Source: JASSUD01 sp031963415
GTDB taxonomy: Bacteria; Pseudomonadota; Gammaproteobacteria; Burkholderiales; Burkholderiaceae
Assembly: GCA_031963415.1 (NCBI GenBank)
Contig: JASSUI010000001.1
Coordinates: forward strand, 2,294,001 to 2,358,000
Direction of reading: 5' to 3'
DNA length: 64,000 nt
Position numbers and translations under genes: made by a program. Of this stretch, positions 25,821-33,334 are shown piece by piece; the stretch's first letter is position 1; every line of letters starts with the position of its first letter. The notes below the pieces were generated by a model, which saw nothing but the letters and a program-made list of their open reading frames with translations, did not search any database and was not told the origin of the DNA.

Positions 25821-26311
25821 AATATCACGCTCCTATAAAGTAGCTATATTAGCTATTATAGCTAAAAACAAGAAGATAGACGATTTTTGCCCTCTAGCAG
25901 AGACCGCATCGATAGCATTCGTTTTTTCACTTGTCCGCACGGCCAGACATTGCTTTTATTCTTTAGTTTTTTGTTGGCCTGTAGGATGATTTGCACGACT
26001 GGTTTCGTGTATGCCGACAAATCTCAAAAATACCCACAAATTCTGGGGATAACCACGTTGACAAGTATCTCTGACTTTTCCTAACCTCAGATAAGATAAG
26101 GTTTTTTTTGAATTGATTAAATTTTAGGCAAATAATCTTTATGCATTCTTTTGGGGACTACTTTATAGGGGCTTTGTTTAGCGTATTAAAAAGACCAGCT
26201 TGGATGGTAATTGCAAAGCGTTGTTCACTACCCTCATTTTCTGCCGCTTCTCTAAAAGCTACTATATCGCCACATCCTAGCAGTAGAACAATTTCTTGTC
26301 CGTGATGAGTA
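25821..26311. other. Non-coding stretch with gene remnants
   Basis: This ~490-base stretch carries no intact gene that I can support. On the minus strand, 26158 to about 26350 is an open frame of ~60 codons without a start (it includes GQEIVLLLGCGDIVAFREAA) that ends at a TAG; it may be the end of a lost gene. A small hairpin AACCT...AGGTT followed by eight T lies near 26091-26112 and could end rightward transcription. Confidence 0.35.
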
Positions 26312-26596
26312 TTAGCCGCAAACTGCCGGCCATCGCCGAGCGGTATGGACTAGTGCCAATATCCACACTATCTCTCTATCAATCTCATATACAAGGCGAT
26401 AGCTTTCGTGTGGAATCAATTCTCGGGTACCAGCTATTTTCCCTGGCTGGCCAAGCATAGGGTGTTGGGTTAATTGAGTAATAGCACTGCTGAAAATGGC
26501 ATCCATCCGTGCTGCTGCACGCGGACTATCAGCTGCGATGTAATCCCATATATCAATACGATCTTGCTGTGCCTCTGGCGTCCATATCACTTTCAA
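26312..26596 (-). CDS. ParE/RelE-family toxin
   Basis: At 94 residues. It has the family pattern VIWTPEAQQDRIDIWDYIAA (N-terminal), HPMLGQPGKIAGTRELIPHE (middle) and YRLVYEIDREIVWILALVHT, with the closing ARRWP motif. ParE members poison gyrase and RelE members cut mRNA; the sequence alone leans to ParE. It overlaps the antitoxin by 4 bases and looks intact. Confidence 0.88.
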   Translation of the reverse strand: MKVIWTPEAQQDRIDIWDYIAADSPRAAARMDAIFSSAITQLTQHPMLGQPGKIAGTRELIPHESYRLVYEIDREIVWILALVHTARRWPAVCG

Positions 26597-26871
26597 CCCT
26601 GGTTCTCCGCTTGAGCACGTCGTGTAGCGAACTCAGCCTCCACTTTATCGTTTGATTTTCCTAGTCCAGCCCGCATAGAAATACGGCTGACTTCGACTTT
26701 TTGACGCAAATATTCATCATATTGTCGCGCATCCTGTTGGCGTTGAATAAACTCGCGCATAAATTCACGGATTACTTGCGATGCAGGGCAGTGAGCTTTT
26801 TTAGTCGCATCCATAAATTCATTGCGTAACTCAGCCTCCAGCTTCAGGGTAAAGACAGCTTCTTTCGCCAT
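26593..26871 (-). CDS. Ribbon-helix-helix-type antitoxin
   Basis: At 92 residues. The N-terminal beta strand and helices (AVFTLKLEAELRNEFMDATK, ASQVIREFMREFIQ) are a CopG/RHH DNA-binding domain; the acidic and charged C-terminus would bind the ParE-like toxin. Ribosome site GAGGTTAG before the ATG. Pair with the next gene. Confidence 0.82.
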   Translation of the reverse strand: MAKEAVFTLKLEAELRNEFMDATKKAHCPASQVIREFMREFIQRQQDARQYDEYLRQKVEVSRISMRAGLGKSNDKVEAEFATRRAQAENQG

Positions 26872-27101
26872 AATCTAACCTCTTGCTAGGTGTGTTTTTT
26901 TGCTTACAAGGTAAGTGCAAAGTACTTATATTTTAAGTATATAGTAATTACCTATGTGCCAGCATAATATCCGTCTTACTTTCAATAGGGGGAATGATGA
27001 ATGATTTCGGCTCTCTTTCCGTAACTACTGAAGACGATATAGTTTTGCTAGCCGAAAGATGATGAGTAAGTATTGGAAAGTGCCAAGGAAGTCAAAATGG
27101 C

Positions 27102-27473
27102 TTAAAAAGCGCTTGAGAAGAAAAGCGACGCTAACATGAACTGAACCCTAAAAATTGGGTAACGTTCCAAATTTTTAGGGCGAAACCAGCCGCCCAATGA
27201 ACTGACGACGCGCTGGCTACGTGCTCTTACGAAACAGAAGCGGCACGTCGATTTCGACAAGGTAAAAAACTGCACAGTCAGAACCTTCGCATTAAAACCA
27301 ATATCAAGCTTGTAGACATTTTTCATGTCTCGTCCACGAAGTTTTGCAGAGGAGGGCACATGAGGATTTTTCAGACGCTTTGCAAGCTGTTTTTTGAATT
27401 GCGCTTTTAAGGACGCCTCTAGCTTTTGCCATTCCTTAAGGGCTGCTTCATGAAAGCTCAATTCATAGTTCAT
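27102..27473 (-). CDS. RelE/StbE-like toxin with an abnormal C-terminus
   Basis: The first ~75 residues are a normal RelE toxin (YELSFHEAALKEWQKLEASL, VPSSAKLRGRDMKNVYKLDI). After this the usual GYRLVYEV...VGKR end is missing and the frame instead runs ~45 residues of unrelated sequence. I infer a frameshift or recombination in the 3' third, so the toxin is probably inactive. An 11-bp perfect hairpin, CCCTAAAAATT/AATTTTTAGGG (27146-27180), lies inside this extension. It overlaps its antitoxin by 11 bases. Confidence 0.65.
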   Translation of the reverse strand: MNYELSFHEAALKEWQKLEASLKAQFKKQLAKRLKNPHVPSSAKLRGRDMKNVYKLDIGFNAKVLTVQFFTLSKSTCRFCFVRARSQRVVSSLGGWFRPKNLERYPIFRVQFMLASLFFSSAF

Positions 27474-27714
27474 CTAAAGAAACCTTGACGGTTTTTCCGC
27501 CCCTACGTTGACGCACGATTTCCCTTAACTCGGCATCTTCAAGCGCTTCCATGATAGTTTCAAATGCTTCCGCAGGCACTAGATAGGCGGCAGGACGATT
27601 ACGGTTCAATATAGCCACTGGCCTGTTATCCGCTTCCTCGATAACCAAGCCAGGATTACGCCGAAGCTCGGTAATATTGATTGTAGAATCCGCGTAAATG
27701 GTATGAAGGCCCAT
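27463..27714 (-). CDS. Phd/YefM (StbD-like) antitoxin
   Basis: At 83 residues from the ATG at 27714, which has an AGAGGGGGG ribosome site; the upstream in-frame start at 27768 is less likely. Key segment: INITELRRNPGLVIEEADNR, PVAILNRNRPAAYLVP, the Phd/YefM fold. The C-terminus is charged and should bind the RelE-like toxin. It seems intact although its toxin is altered. Confidence 0.82.
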   Translation of the reverse strand: MGLHTIYADSTINITELRRNPGLVIEEADNRPVAILNRNRPAAYLVPAEAFETIMEALEDAELREIVRQRRGGKTVKVSLDEL

Positions 27715-27779
27715 TTTATCCCCCCTCTTTATAAAGCACACAACAGTGTGCTTTATAAAAATTGTCAAATAACTATCTT

Positions 27780-28797
27780 AACCCCAGTTCGGGATAAGAG
27801 CAGAGGAGCTGCCTAGCAGGGGAAAGGTGTCAGAAGTGGGTGAGCGCTAAGTATTTCCTGGAGAATAGAGGTTTTCGACAGCCCATTCCCAGAAAAGACA
27901 AAGCGCTCATGGATAACCTGACAGAACTGTATTGCTTAATGGATGATTTTTGCAAAGTATATGAACCAGCCTTTAATAAAAGCCAGTTAGCAAGCGGGAA
28001 ACGTAAGCGTTTACGCGCCACAAGCTTGTCTTTAGCAGAACTGATGACCCTGGTTGTCCTTTTTCATCAGATCAGATATCGGCATTTTAAATGGTTTTAT
28101 CTGCATTATGTTTGCCAGCATCTGCGCAGCGAATTTCCAAGACTGCCTTCCTATAATCGATGTGTGGAACTTTTGCCACGCTGCAATCTGGCCTTGGCTG
28201 CGCTTTTCAGGAACCTCAAAGGTCAATGCTTAGGCATCTCTATTGCCGACTCTACTCCGCTGGCCGTGTGCGATAATTTGCGAATAGGCCGTCACCGTGT
28301 ATTTAAGGGTCTTGCAGCTCGAGGCAAGAGTTCAACGGGATGGTTTTTTGGTTTCAAATTGCATGCCGTGATTAATCATCGAGGTGAGCTACTCAATATA
28401 CAAGTTACTTCTGGAAATGTGGATGATCGCCAGCCTTTACCTGATCTTACTGGAGGACTCTTCGGCAAGTTGTATGCGGATAAAGGGTACTTATCCAAGA
28501 AATTGACAAGTACCCTAAAGGGGCAAGGGTTAGATCTGATAACCAGAGTACGACGTAATATGAAGCAAGTTATGCTCTCTGCGTTTGATCATGCTTTATT
28601 GAAACGCAGAGCACTTATCGAAACGGTCTTCCATGAGTTAAAAAATCTATGTCAGATCGAACACTCTCGACATCGCTCTCCCCTTAATTTTGCTGTTAAT
28701 TTACTAGCTGGCATTATTGCTTATTGCCTTATGCCTCATAAACCTACATTACCAGTTCGCTTCCAGGGAGCACCTGCTCTTATCCTGAACTGAGGTT
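27780..28797. mobile_element. IS982-family insertion sequence
   Basis: A ~1.0-kb element with imperfect inverted ends: left AACCCCAGTTCGGGATAAGA (27780-27799) and right, as reverse complement, AACCTCAGTTCAGGATAAGA (28778-28797). They differ at two of 20 positions. One transposase gene fills it. I could not find a convincing target-site duplication. Confidence 0.88.
27909..28793 (+). CDS. IS982-family transposase
   Basis: At 294 residues from the ATG at 27909 (MDNLTELYCLMDDF is the family start; the GTG at 27840 would extend it unusually). DDE-type features: SIADSTPLAVC (first Asp), GKLYADKGYLSKKL (second Asp) and RRALIETVFHELKNLCQIEH (Glu). The gene is intact and full length, so the element may still move. 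A close but decayed relative lies at 31919-32404. Confidence 0.92.
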   Translation: MDNLTELYCLMDDFCKVYEPAFNKSQLASGKRKRLRATSLSLAELMTLVVLFHQIRYRHFKWFYLHYVCQHLRSEFPRLPSYNRCVELLPRCNLALAALFRNLKGQCLGISIADSTPLAVCDNLRIGRHRVFKGLAARGKSSTGWFFGFKLHAVINHRGELLNIQVTSGNVDDRQPLPDLTGGLFGKLYADKGYLSKKLTSTLKGQGLDLITRVRRNMKQVMLSAFDHALLKRRALIETVFHELKNLCQIEHSRHRSPLNFAVNLLAGIIAYCLMPHKPTLPVRFQGAPALILN

Positions 28798-28816
28798 AAA
28801 TAATTAGCCTAAAGCC

Positions 28817-31456
28817 TTACCAGGAAAGGGATTCCAGTCTTGTGTATAACGACATGGGTTTACCCACGGCTCCGCGCTGCTGTAAGAGCTTCTTATTCAC
28901 CTGGCTTAAGCCTTGCACATCTTGAATGGTGGTGTTTGTCAAATTTAGTCTGCCATGCGTCGAACTCCAAGACAGCCGTACTTGATAGCGTCCCTCCTCT
29001 TCGATGACCTGCCATGCGCGAACTGATCTATCGCCACAACCGGTAACCAAATAGGTGCTATTAGCTATCTCTTTCCAGGCAAGGCTATGAATGCCTCCCT
29101 GAAAACCTTGCACCACCGCTAAACACTGACCCGATCTCACGTCCCACAGCCGCACCGTATTGTCCTCACTGCCCGAAGCGATCTGCTGACCGCTGGGCGA
29201 ATACACCACGGTCGAAACGCGGGCGGTATGCCCTTGTAAGACGTGGCCGGGTTCGCCGCTGTGCGCGTCCCACAGCCGCACCGTATTGTCCAAACTGCCC
29301 GAGGCAATCTGCTGACCGCTGGGCGAATACACCACGCTATTAACCCAGCGGGTATGCCCTTGTAAGACGTGGCCGGCTTCCCCGCTGTGCGCGTCCCACA
29401 GCCGTACTGTTTTGTCAGCACTGCCCGAGGCAATCTGATGACCGCTGGGCGAATACACCACGCTCCTAACAAATTGGGTGTGCCCTTTTAAGGTGTGGCC
29501 GGGTGCGCCGCTGTGTGCGTCCCACAGCCGCACCGTCTTGTCCCAACTGCCCGAAGCGATCTGCTGACCGCTGGGCGAATACACCACGGTCGAAACGCGG
29601 GCGGTATGCCCTTGTAAGACGTGGCCGGGTTCGCCGCTGTGCGCGTCCCACAGCCGCACCGTATTGTCCAAACTGCCCGAGGCAATCTGCTGACCGCTGG
29701 GCGAATACACCACGCTATTAACCCAGCGGGTATGCCCTTTTAAGGTGTGGCCGGCTTCCCCGCTGTGCGCGTCCCACAGCCGTACTGTTTTGTCAGCACT
29801 GCCCGAAGCAATCTGATGACCGCTGGGCGAATACACCACGCTCCTAACAAAGTGGGTGTGCCCTTGTAAGGTGTGGCCGGGTGCGCCGCTGTGTGCGTCC
29901 CACAGCCGCACCGTCTTGTCCCAACTGCCCGAGGCGATCTGCTGACCGCTGGGCGAATACACCACGCTCCAAACAGAGTTGGTATGCTCTTGTAAGGTGT
30001 GTCCAGCCTCCCCGCTGTGCGCGTCCCACAGGCGAACTGTCTTGTCAGCACTGCCCGAGGCAATCTGATGACCGCTGGGCGAATACACCACGCTAAAAAC
30101 AGAGTTGGTATGCCCTTGTAAGGTGTGTCCAGCCTCCTCGCTGTGCGCGTCCCACAGGCGAACCGTACAGTCCTGACTGCCCGAAGCGATCTGCTGACCG
30201 CTGGGCGAATACACCACGCTCATAACAGCGTCGGTATGCCCTTTTAAGGTGTGGCCGAGTTCGCCGCTGTGCGCGTCCCACAGCCGCACCGTCTTGTCAG
30301 CACTGCCCGAGGCGATCTGCTGACCGCTAGACGAATACACCACACTCATAACAGGAGCGGTATGCCCTTGTAAGGTGTGGATGGGTTCGCCGCTGTGCGC
30401 GTCCCACAGCTGCACCGTAGCGTCAGCACTGCCCGAGGCGATCTGCTGACCGCTGGGCGAATACACCACGCTCCTAACAGCGTCAGTATGCCCTTCTAAA
30501 GTGTGGACGGCTTCGCCGCTGTGTGCGTCCCACAGCCGCACCGTCTTGTCCCAACTGCCCGAGGCGATCTGCTGACCGTTGGGCGAATACACCACGCTAC
30601 TAACAGCGTCGGTATGCCCTTGTAAGGTGTAGATTTTCTCCCAGCTCGAGGTGCCATAGACGCTGATCGTACCGTTTGTGAGGCCCACCGCACACGCTTT
30701 CCCATCCGGGGAATACGCGCAGGAACGTACTTCACTCTCTTCCTGGAGATAAGGCCATTCGCCAAACCGCACCCCAGTCATCTGCGCTTTGCTTAAATTC
30801 GCCTCGCGCAGCCAGCTCGCGCTAAGATTGGCGCCTCTCAAATCCGATCCCTGTAATCGGGTTGAATCGAATACCCCATGACTTAAATCCGCGCCAGGCA
30901 CGCGTATTCCTTTGAAATCCTTATTATTCAATTGCACGCCGGCTTTCACCAACAGCGTCAGCGCGTTAGCCGCGATAGGCTGCACCTCTTCTGTTTTGGA
31001 CCGCTCTACCCAGTTCAATAATTTCTCTTTGAGCTGAGCGTCTTGTTGAACGCTCTCTTGTAAAAATCTAAATATCTCTCGGTCGTTAGCAAGACATACC
31101 AACTCAAAAAGTCCAGATTTCTCTACCACCTGATCGAGTTGCCCTGAGTCTGATAGCTTTTGCAATTGACTCAAGGCAAATTTCTTTAACCCTTCGTCTG
31201 AGTGGATTAAAGCCCCTTGATATTGCTCTTGAATCCTTTCTTTGATTAAGTGTAATTTCAGCGCGGGCGAATCGATAGGTTCACCATTACAAGTCACTGT
31301 CGTTAGTGCATTAAAAAAAGCCAGCCGACTTGAAAAATCCAGCCGGCTTTCTATTTCTTCTCGAATTTCCAGCGGAAGCGAAAGAAAATCAAAGTCAGTA
31401 GATTTTTGTGCTGCTGGATAATGCAGCTTGATAGGGCTTGAAATAGGGTTCAGCAT
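28817..31456 (-). CDS. F-box-like / pentapeptide / 14-blade WD40 repeat protein
   Basis: At 879 residues. The N-terminus (LSLPLEIREEIESRLDFSSR, residues ~25-45) resembles an F-box. Then comes a helical part, pentapeptide repeats near 180-215 (GADLSHG, GSDLRGANLS, EANLSKAQM), and WD40 repeats to the end: one degenerate, twelve nearly identical 42-residue blades, one degenerate. Fourteen blades would make two propellers. Proteins like this in intracellular bacteria are often host-directed effectors, but I see no signal peptide. It lies between two IS982 copies and has no close operon partner. Confidence 0.85.
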   Translation of the reverse strand: MLNPISSPIKLHYPAAQKSTDFDFLSLPLEIREEIESRLDFSSRLAFFNALTTVTCNGEPIDSPALKLHLIKERIQEQYQGALIHSDEGLKKFALSQLQKLSDSGQLDQVVEKSGLFELVCLANDREIFRFLQESVQQDAQLKEKLLNWVERSKTEEVQPIAANALTLLVKAGVQLNNKDFKGIRVPGADLSHGVFDSTRLQGSDLRGANLSASWLREANLSKAQMTGVRFGEWPYLQEESEVRSCAYSPDGKACAVGLTNGTISVYGTSSWEKIYTLQGHTDAVSSVVYSPNGQQIASGSWDKTVRLWDAHSGEAVHTLEGHTDAVRSVVYSPSGQQIASGSADATVQLWDAHSGEPIHTLQGHTAPVMSVVYSSSGQQIASGSADKTVRLWDAHSGELGHTLKGHTDAVMSVVYSPSGQQIASGSQDCTVRLWDAHSEEAGHTLQGHTNSVFSVVYSPSGHQIASGSADKTVRLWDAHSGEAGHTLQEHTNSVWSVVYSPSGQQIASGSWDKTVRLWDAHSGAPGHTLQGHTHFVRSVVYSPSGHQIASGSADKTVRLWDAHSGEAGHTLKGHTRWVNSVVYSPSGQQIASGSLDNTVRLWDAHSGEPGHVLQGHTARVSTVVYSPSGQQIASGSWDKTVRLWDAHSGAPGHTLKGHTQFVRSVVYSPSGHQIASGSADKTVRLWDAHSGEAGHVLQGHTRWVNSVVYSPSGQQIASGSLDNTVRLWDAHSGEPGHVLQGHTARVSTVVYSPSGQQIASGSEDNTVRLWDVRSGQCLAVVQGFQGGIHSLAWKEIANSTYLVTGCGDRSVRAWQVIEEEGRYQVRLSWSSTHGRLNLTNTTIQDVQGLSQVNKKLLQQRGAVGKPMSLYTRLESLSW
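29117..30630 (-). repeat. Tandem 126-bp WD40 coding repeats (12 units)
   Basis: Twelve consecutive units encode the same 42-residue blade, with GHQIASGS or GQQIASGS and TVRLWDAHSGE in almost every one. The changes cluster in the loop after GHT. A 378-bp block of three units (W-D-K, A-D-K, L-D-N types) occurs twice in a row; for example, the text at 29221 recurs at 29599. This indicates recent unequal exchange or conversion. Confidence 0.9.
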
Positions 31457-31551
31457 AAATCTTGTTCAATTAAAGTAAAACCATCTAATGAATTTTGATA
31501 GGTCCTGAGCGTCTGATCCGCTAGAGCTCCAGGGGTAGGGCAATCGCGCTA

Positions 31552-31890
31552 GTGTGCCACAGACGCACAAATCATGAGTGAAGAGATAGACGAAATGAGA
31601 AGTGCATAAGCTTTATAAAAGATGATGGTTGGCCCCTTGAAGTCGGCTTCCGAGAGCTGGCTTCAAACCACCTTAAGCGGCGTTGGTAAAGAGCCAAGGT
31701 CGTGAGCGTTAAGGAAAAGGCGCTGTGAGAAGCGTCAGGTAAGGATCAGAAAGTCGAATGACCCTGAATCACTGTTGAAGCGTCGAAATGGCTAGAAGAC
31801 ATCAAAACTAAAGGATTAGCGTGCCTTCAGGAAGAATTTGCAAGCAACTCGGTTACTGAGCAAGTGGTGTCCGGCGTAAAAGTGGCGTGA
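31552..31890 (+). other. Probable group II intron 5' remnant
   Basis: From GTGTGCCACAGACGCAC at 31552 the sequence looks like a structured intron start: GUGYG at the 5' end, followed by a non-coding, purine-rich stretch of ~340 bases with phrases of the domain I type (CCCTTGAAGTCGGCTTCCG, GAGCCAAGGTCGTGAGCGTT, GGTGTCCGGCGTA). No reverse-transcriptase frame follows; decayed IS982 sequence starts at 31919. Assignment rests on recollection of similar intron sequences. Confidence 0.45.
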
Positions 31891-31918
31891 GTCTGATTCA
31901 GGCTTCGCTGCAATCTAG

Positions 31919-32404
31919 CGTTGGCCGCCTTATTTGAAGCGTTGAAAGGAGAATGTTCTGGCATCTCCATTGCCGATTCCACCCCCCTCGCAGTTTGCTC
32001 AGTATCCGACTCACGCCAGGCAATGTCGACGACCGTAAACCTTTACCTGATTTAGTGCAGACTCTTTTTGGCAAACTTTATGCCGATAAGGGATATCTCT
32101 CAAAGAAATTGACACAAACCTTAAAGGAGTGGGGCATTGAACTGGTCACCAAAGTACGAACACAACATGAAACGTATCATTCACTCTGCTTTCGACCAGG
32201 CTTTATTGCGTCGCCGCGCTCTTATTGAGGCCGTCTTCGATGAATTGAAAAACCTATGCCAGATCGAACCTTCTCGTCATCGATCTCCGTTTAACTTCAC
32301 CGTCAATCTGCTGAGTGGAGTCATCGCTTATTGTCTCTTCCCTAATAAGCCTAAACTGCCTTTGCAGCGTTTACGTGCAGGTTCGCTTATCCCGAATTGA
32401 CGTT
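31919..32404 (+). mobile_element. Decayed IS982-family copy
   Basis: The C-terminal half of an IS982 transposase is readable in pieces: SIADSTPLAVC, then a jump, TPGNVDDRKPLPDLVQTLFG, GKLYADKGYLSKKL, and in another frame RRALIEAVFDELKNLCQIE. An internal deletion and at least one frameshift break it. The right end (CTTATCCCGAATTGACGTT) matches the right end of the intact copy. The 5' third is missing. Confidence 0.85.
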
Positions 32405-32505
32405 ATCTTAAGATTTTGCTTTTATCCGCAGCGAGATATAAGAGCAGTGCAAGTAGGCTGTGTAAAAATTGGTTTCAGGTATTCAGCGTATTCTGAAATG
32501 CTGAT

Positions 32506-32533
32506 TTGACAACTCTCTAAAAGTTTGTAATAT
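32506..32533 (+). promoter_or_regulatory. Promoter of the first C4-type cassette
   Basis: TTGACA (32506-32511), 16-base spacer, TAATAT (32528-32533): close to the sigma-70 consensus. Transcription would start near 32540, just before the structured region. Confidence 0.75.
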
Positions 32534-32564
32534 GTGAAACGCTGCTAAAACAAAGAGCAGCCCA

Positions 32565-32668
32565 GGGTTAACAGCCTGGAGCAATAAGAGCATGGTCAGC
32601 CGCTATGGCGGGCCGTTTAGGGACACCTTCGGGTGTGCCGGCTTCCTTATTGCCCGGTCTGTTAACCC
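32565..32668 (+). ncRNA. C4-like antisense RNA, copy 1
   Basis: A nested cloverleaf. Outer arms GGGTTAACAG (32565-32574) and CTGTTAACCC (32659-32668); closing stem GCAATAAG (32581-32588) and CTTATTGC (32646-32653); inside, two hairpins, CCGC-TATG-GCGG (32600-32611) and ACACC-TTCG-GGTGT (32623-32636). The shape and the flanking complementary sites match phage C4/P4 CI-type antisense RNAs, which act on a neighbouring leader. Processing to a free RNA is inferred. Confidence 0.7.
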
Positions 32669-32680
32669 TTCTCGGTCTGC

Positions 32681-32723
32681 CGCCCTTGTTAACAGAAGGG
32701 CGCGGAAAAAACCGGCAATAAGG
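32681..32723 (+). promoter_or_regulatory. Second pairing target and ribosome site after C4 copy 1
   Basis: A 7-bp stem CGCCCTT/AAGGGCG (32681-32702) displays GTTAACAG in its loop (32688-32695), complementary to CTGTTAAC of the C4 element. CCGGCAATAAGGA follows (32711-32723), complementary to TCCTTATTGCCCGG of the C4 element, and includes the AAGGA ribosome site of the next ORF. Pairing would hide that site. Confidence 0.65.
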
Positions 32724-32732
32724 AAAAACATT

Positions 32733-32795
32733 ATGAATTATCCCACCGCGACTTTTCCATCCCCGCCTTATGCCTCGTTTTGCGCTCCTCCATAA
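32733..32795 (+). CDS. Short peptide (20 residues) after C4 copy 1
   Basis: ATG at 32733 after AAGGA gives MNYPTATFPSPPYASFCAPP and a stop. It begins like the 78-residue ORF behind copy 2 (MN.., proline rich), so it may be its truncated counterpart or a true leader peptide. A longer frame from 32592 runs through the C4 element itself and is probably not a real gene. Confidence 0.4.
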   Translation: MNYPTATFPSPPYASFCAPP

Positions 32796-32860
32796 CCTTT
32801 ATAGAGGAATGCAGAGACATTTTTTGCCTAATTAAGACAATCACCGTTAGTTATTTGACT

Positions 32861-32888
32861 TTGATAATCTTCGTGAAGGCTGTAGTAT
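32861..32888 (+). promoter_or_regulatory. Promoter of the second C4-type cassette
   Basis: TTGATA (32861-32866), 16-base spacer, TAGTAT (32883-32888). It aligns in position with the promoter of copy 1 relative to the shared CTGCTAAAAC leader; the second is a weaker match to consensus. Confidence 0.6.
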
Positions 32889-32917
32889 AAGAATACTGCT
32901 AAAACAGTAGCAGTCCG

Positions 32918-33021
32918 GGGTTAACAGCCTGGAGCAATAAGAGCATGGTCAGCCGCTATGGCGGGCCGTTTAGGGACACCTTCGGGTGTGCCAGCTTCCT
33001 TATTGCCTGGTCTGTTAACCC
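32918..33021 (+). ncRNA. C4-like antisense RNA, copy 2
   Basis: Nearly identical to copy 1 over ~100 bases: outer arms GGGTTAACAG (32918-32927) and CTGTTAACCC (33012-33021), closing stem GCAATAAG/CTTATTGC (32934-32941 and 32999-33006), and the same two internal hairpins. The few changes fall mostly outside the paired arms. Confidence 0.7.
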
Positions 33022-33034
33022 TTCTCGGTCCGCC

Positions 33035-33080
33035 ACCCTTATTAACAGAGGGGTAGCGGAAAATAAACCGCAATAAGGAT
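33035..33080 (+). promoter_or_regulatory. Second pairing target and ribosome site after C4 copy 2
   Basis: ACCCTT and AGGGGT-type arms (33035-33054) present ATTAACAG (33041-33048), complementary in 7 of 8 bases to CTGTTAAC of the C4 element. CGCAATAAGGAT (33069-33080) matches TCCTTATTGC and carries the AAGGA before the ATG at 33087. The arrangement repeats that of copy 1. Confidence 0.6.
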
Positions 33081-33086
33081 AAGGCC

Positions 33087-33323
33087 ATGAATCATCTTCC
33101 TCCGGCATATCAGCCGACCTTAAAAAATTCCTTAACGTTTTCTCAAATTCTATCTTGCAAAAAATGTCCAGTTAAGCATTCTGCTGATGTGGGGCATTCT
33201 CTACATATTTCTCACTTTTCCCCCGCGCTTTGTGAGCGTATTACACCTATAAGCTATTCCCCACCAGAAGCGTCAATGCAGACGCCTCAGCCTTCTTCCA
33301 ACTTTGCTTTATTTCAACGTTAA
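33087..33323 (+). CDS. Small protein (78 residues) under C4 control
   Basis: Starts 9 bases after AAGGATAAGG. The sequence (MNHLPPAYQPTLKNSLTFSQ ... PPEASMQTPQPSSNFALFQR) is proline and serine rich and matches no family that I know. In phage P1 the gene at this place is a small ORF whose translation is coupled to an antirepressor; here the downstream genes are different. The next gene begins 11 bases later, so an operon is likely. Confidence 0.55.
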   Translation: MNHLPPAYQPTLKNSLTFSQILSCKKCPVKHSADVGHSLHISHFSPALCERITPISYSPPEASMQTPQPSSNFALFQR

Positions 33324-33334
33324 GGGAGGCTGTT

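Noticed and set aside
25887..26084. 65-residue frame MPSSRDRIDS... on the plus strand
   Set aside because: No ribosome site, no recognisable domain, and it lies in a stretch with only gene remnants.
26991..27105. Small frame MMNDFGSLSVTTEDD near 26996 as a fourth antitoxin
   Set aside because: Only 22 codons before a stop, with no family match.
29137..30281. Several overlapping open frames on both strands inside the WD40 gene
   Set aside because: They are shadows of the tandem 126-bp repeat, which repeats any chance open frame.
28817..31456. CRISPR-like array, suggested by regular repeats
   Set aside because: The 126-bp units are in-frame WD40 coding repeats with no spacer structure.
32592..32795. 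67-residue frame beginning MVSRYGGPFRD through the first C4 element
   Set aside because: The frame reads through the cloverleaf and has no ribosome site at its own ATG; sequence constraint there is explained by RNA pairing.
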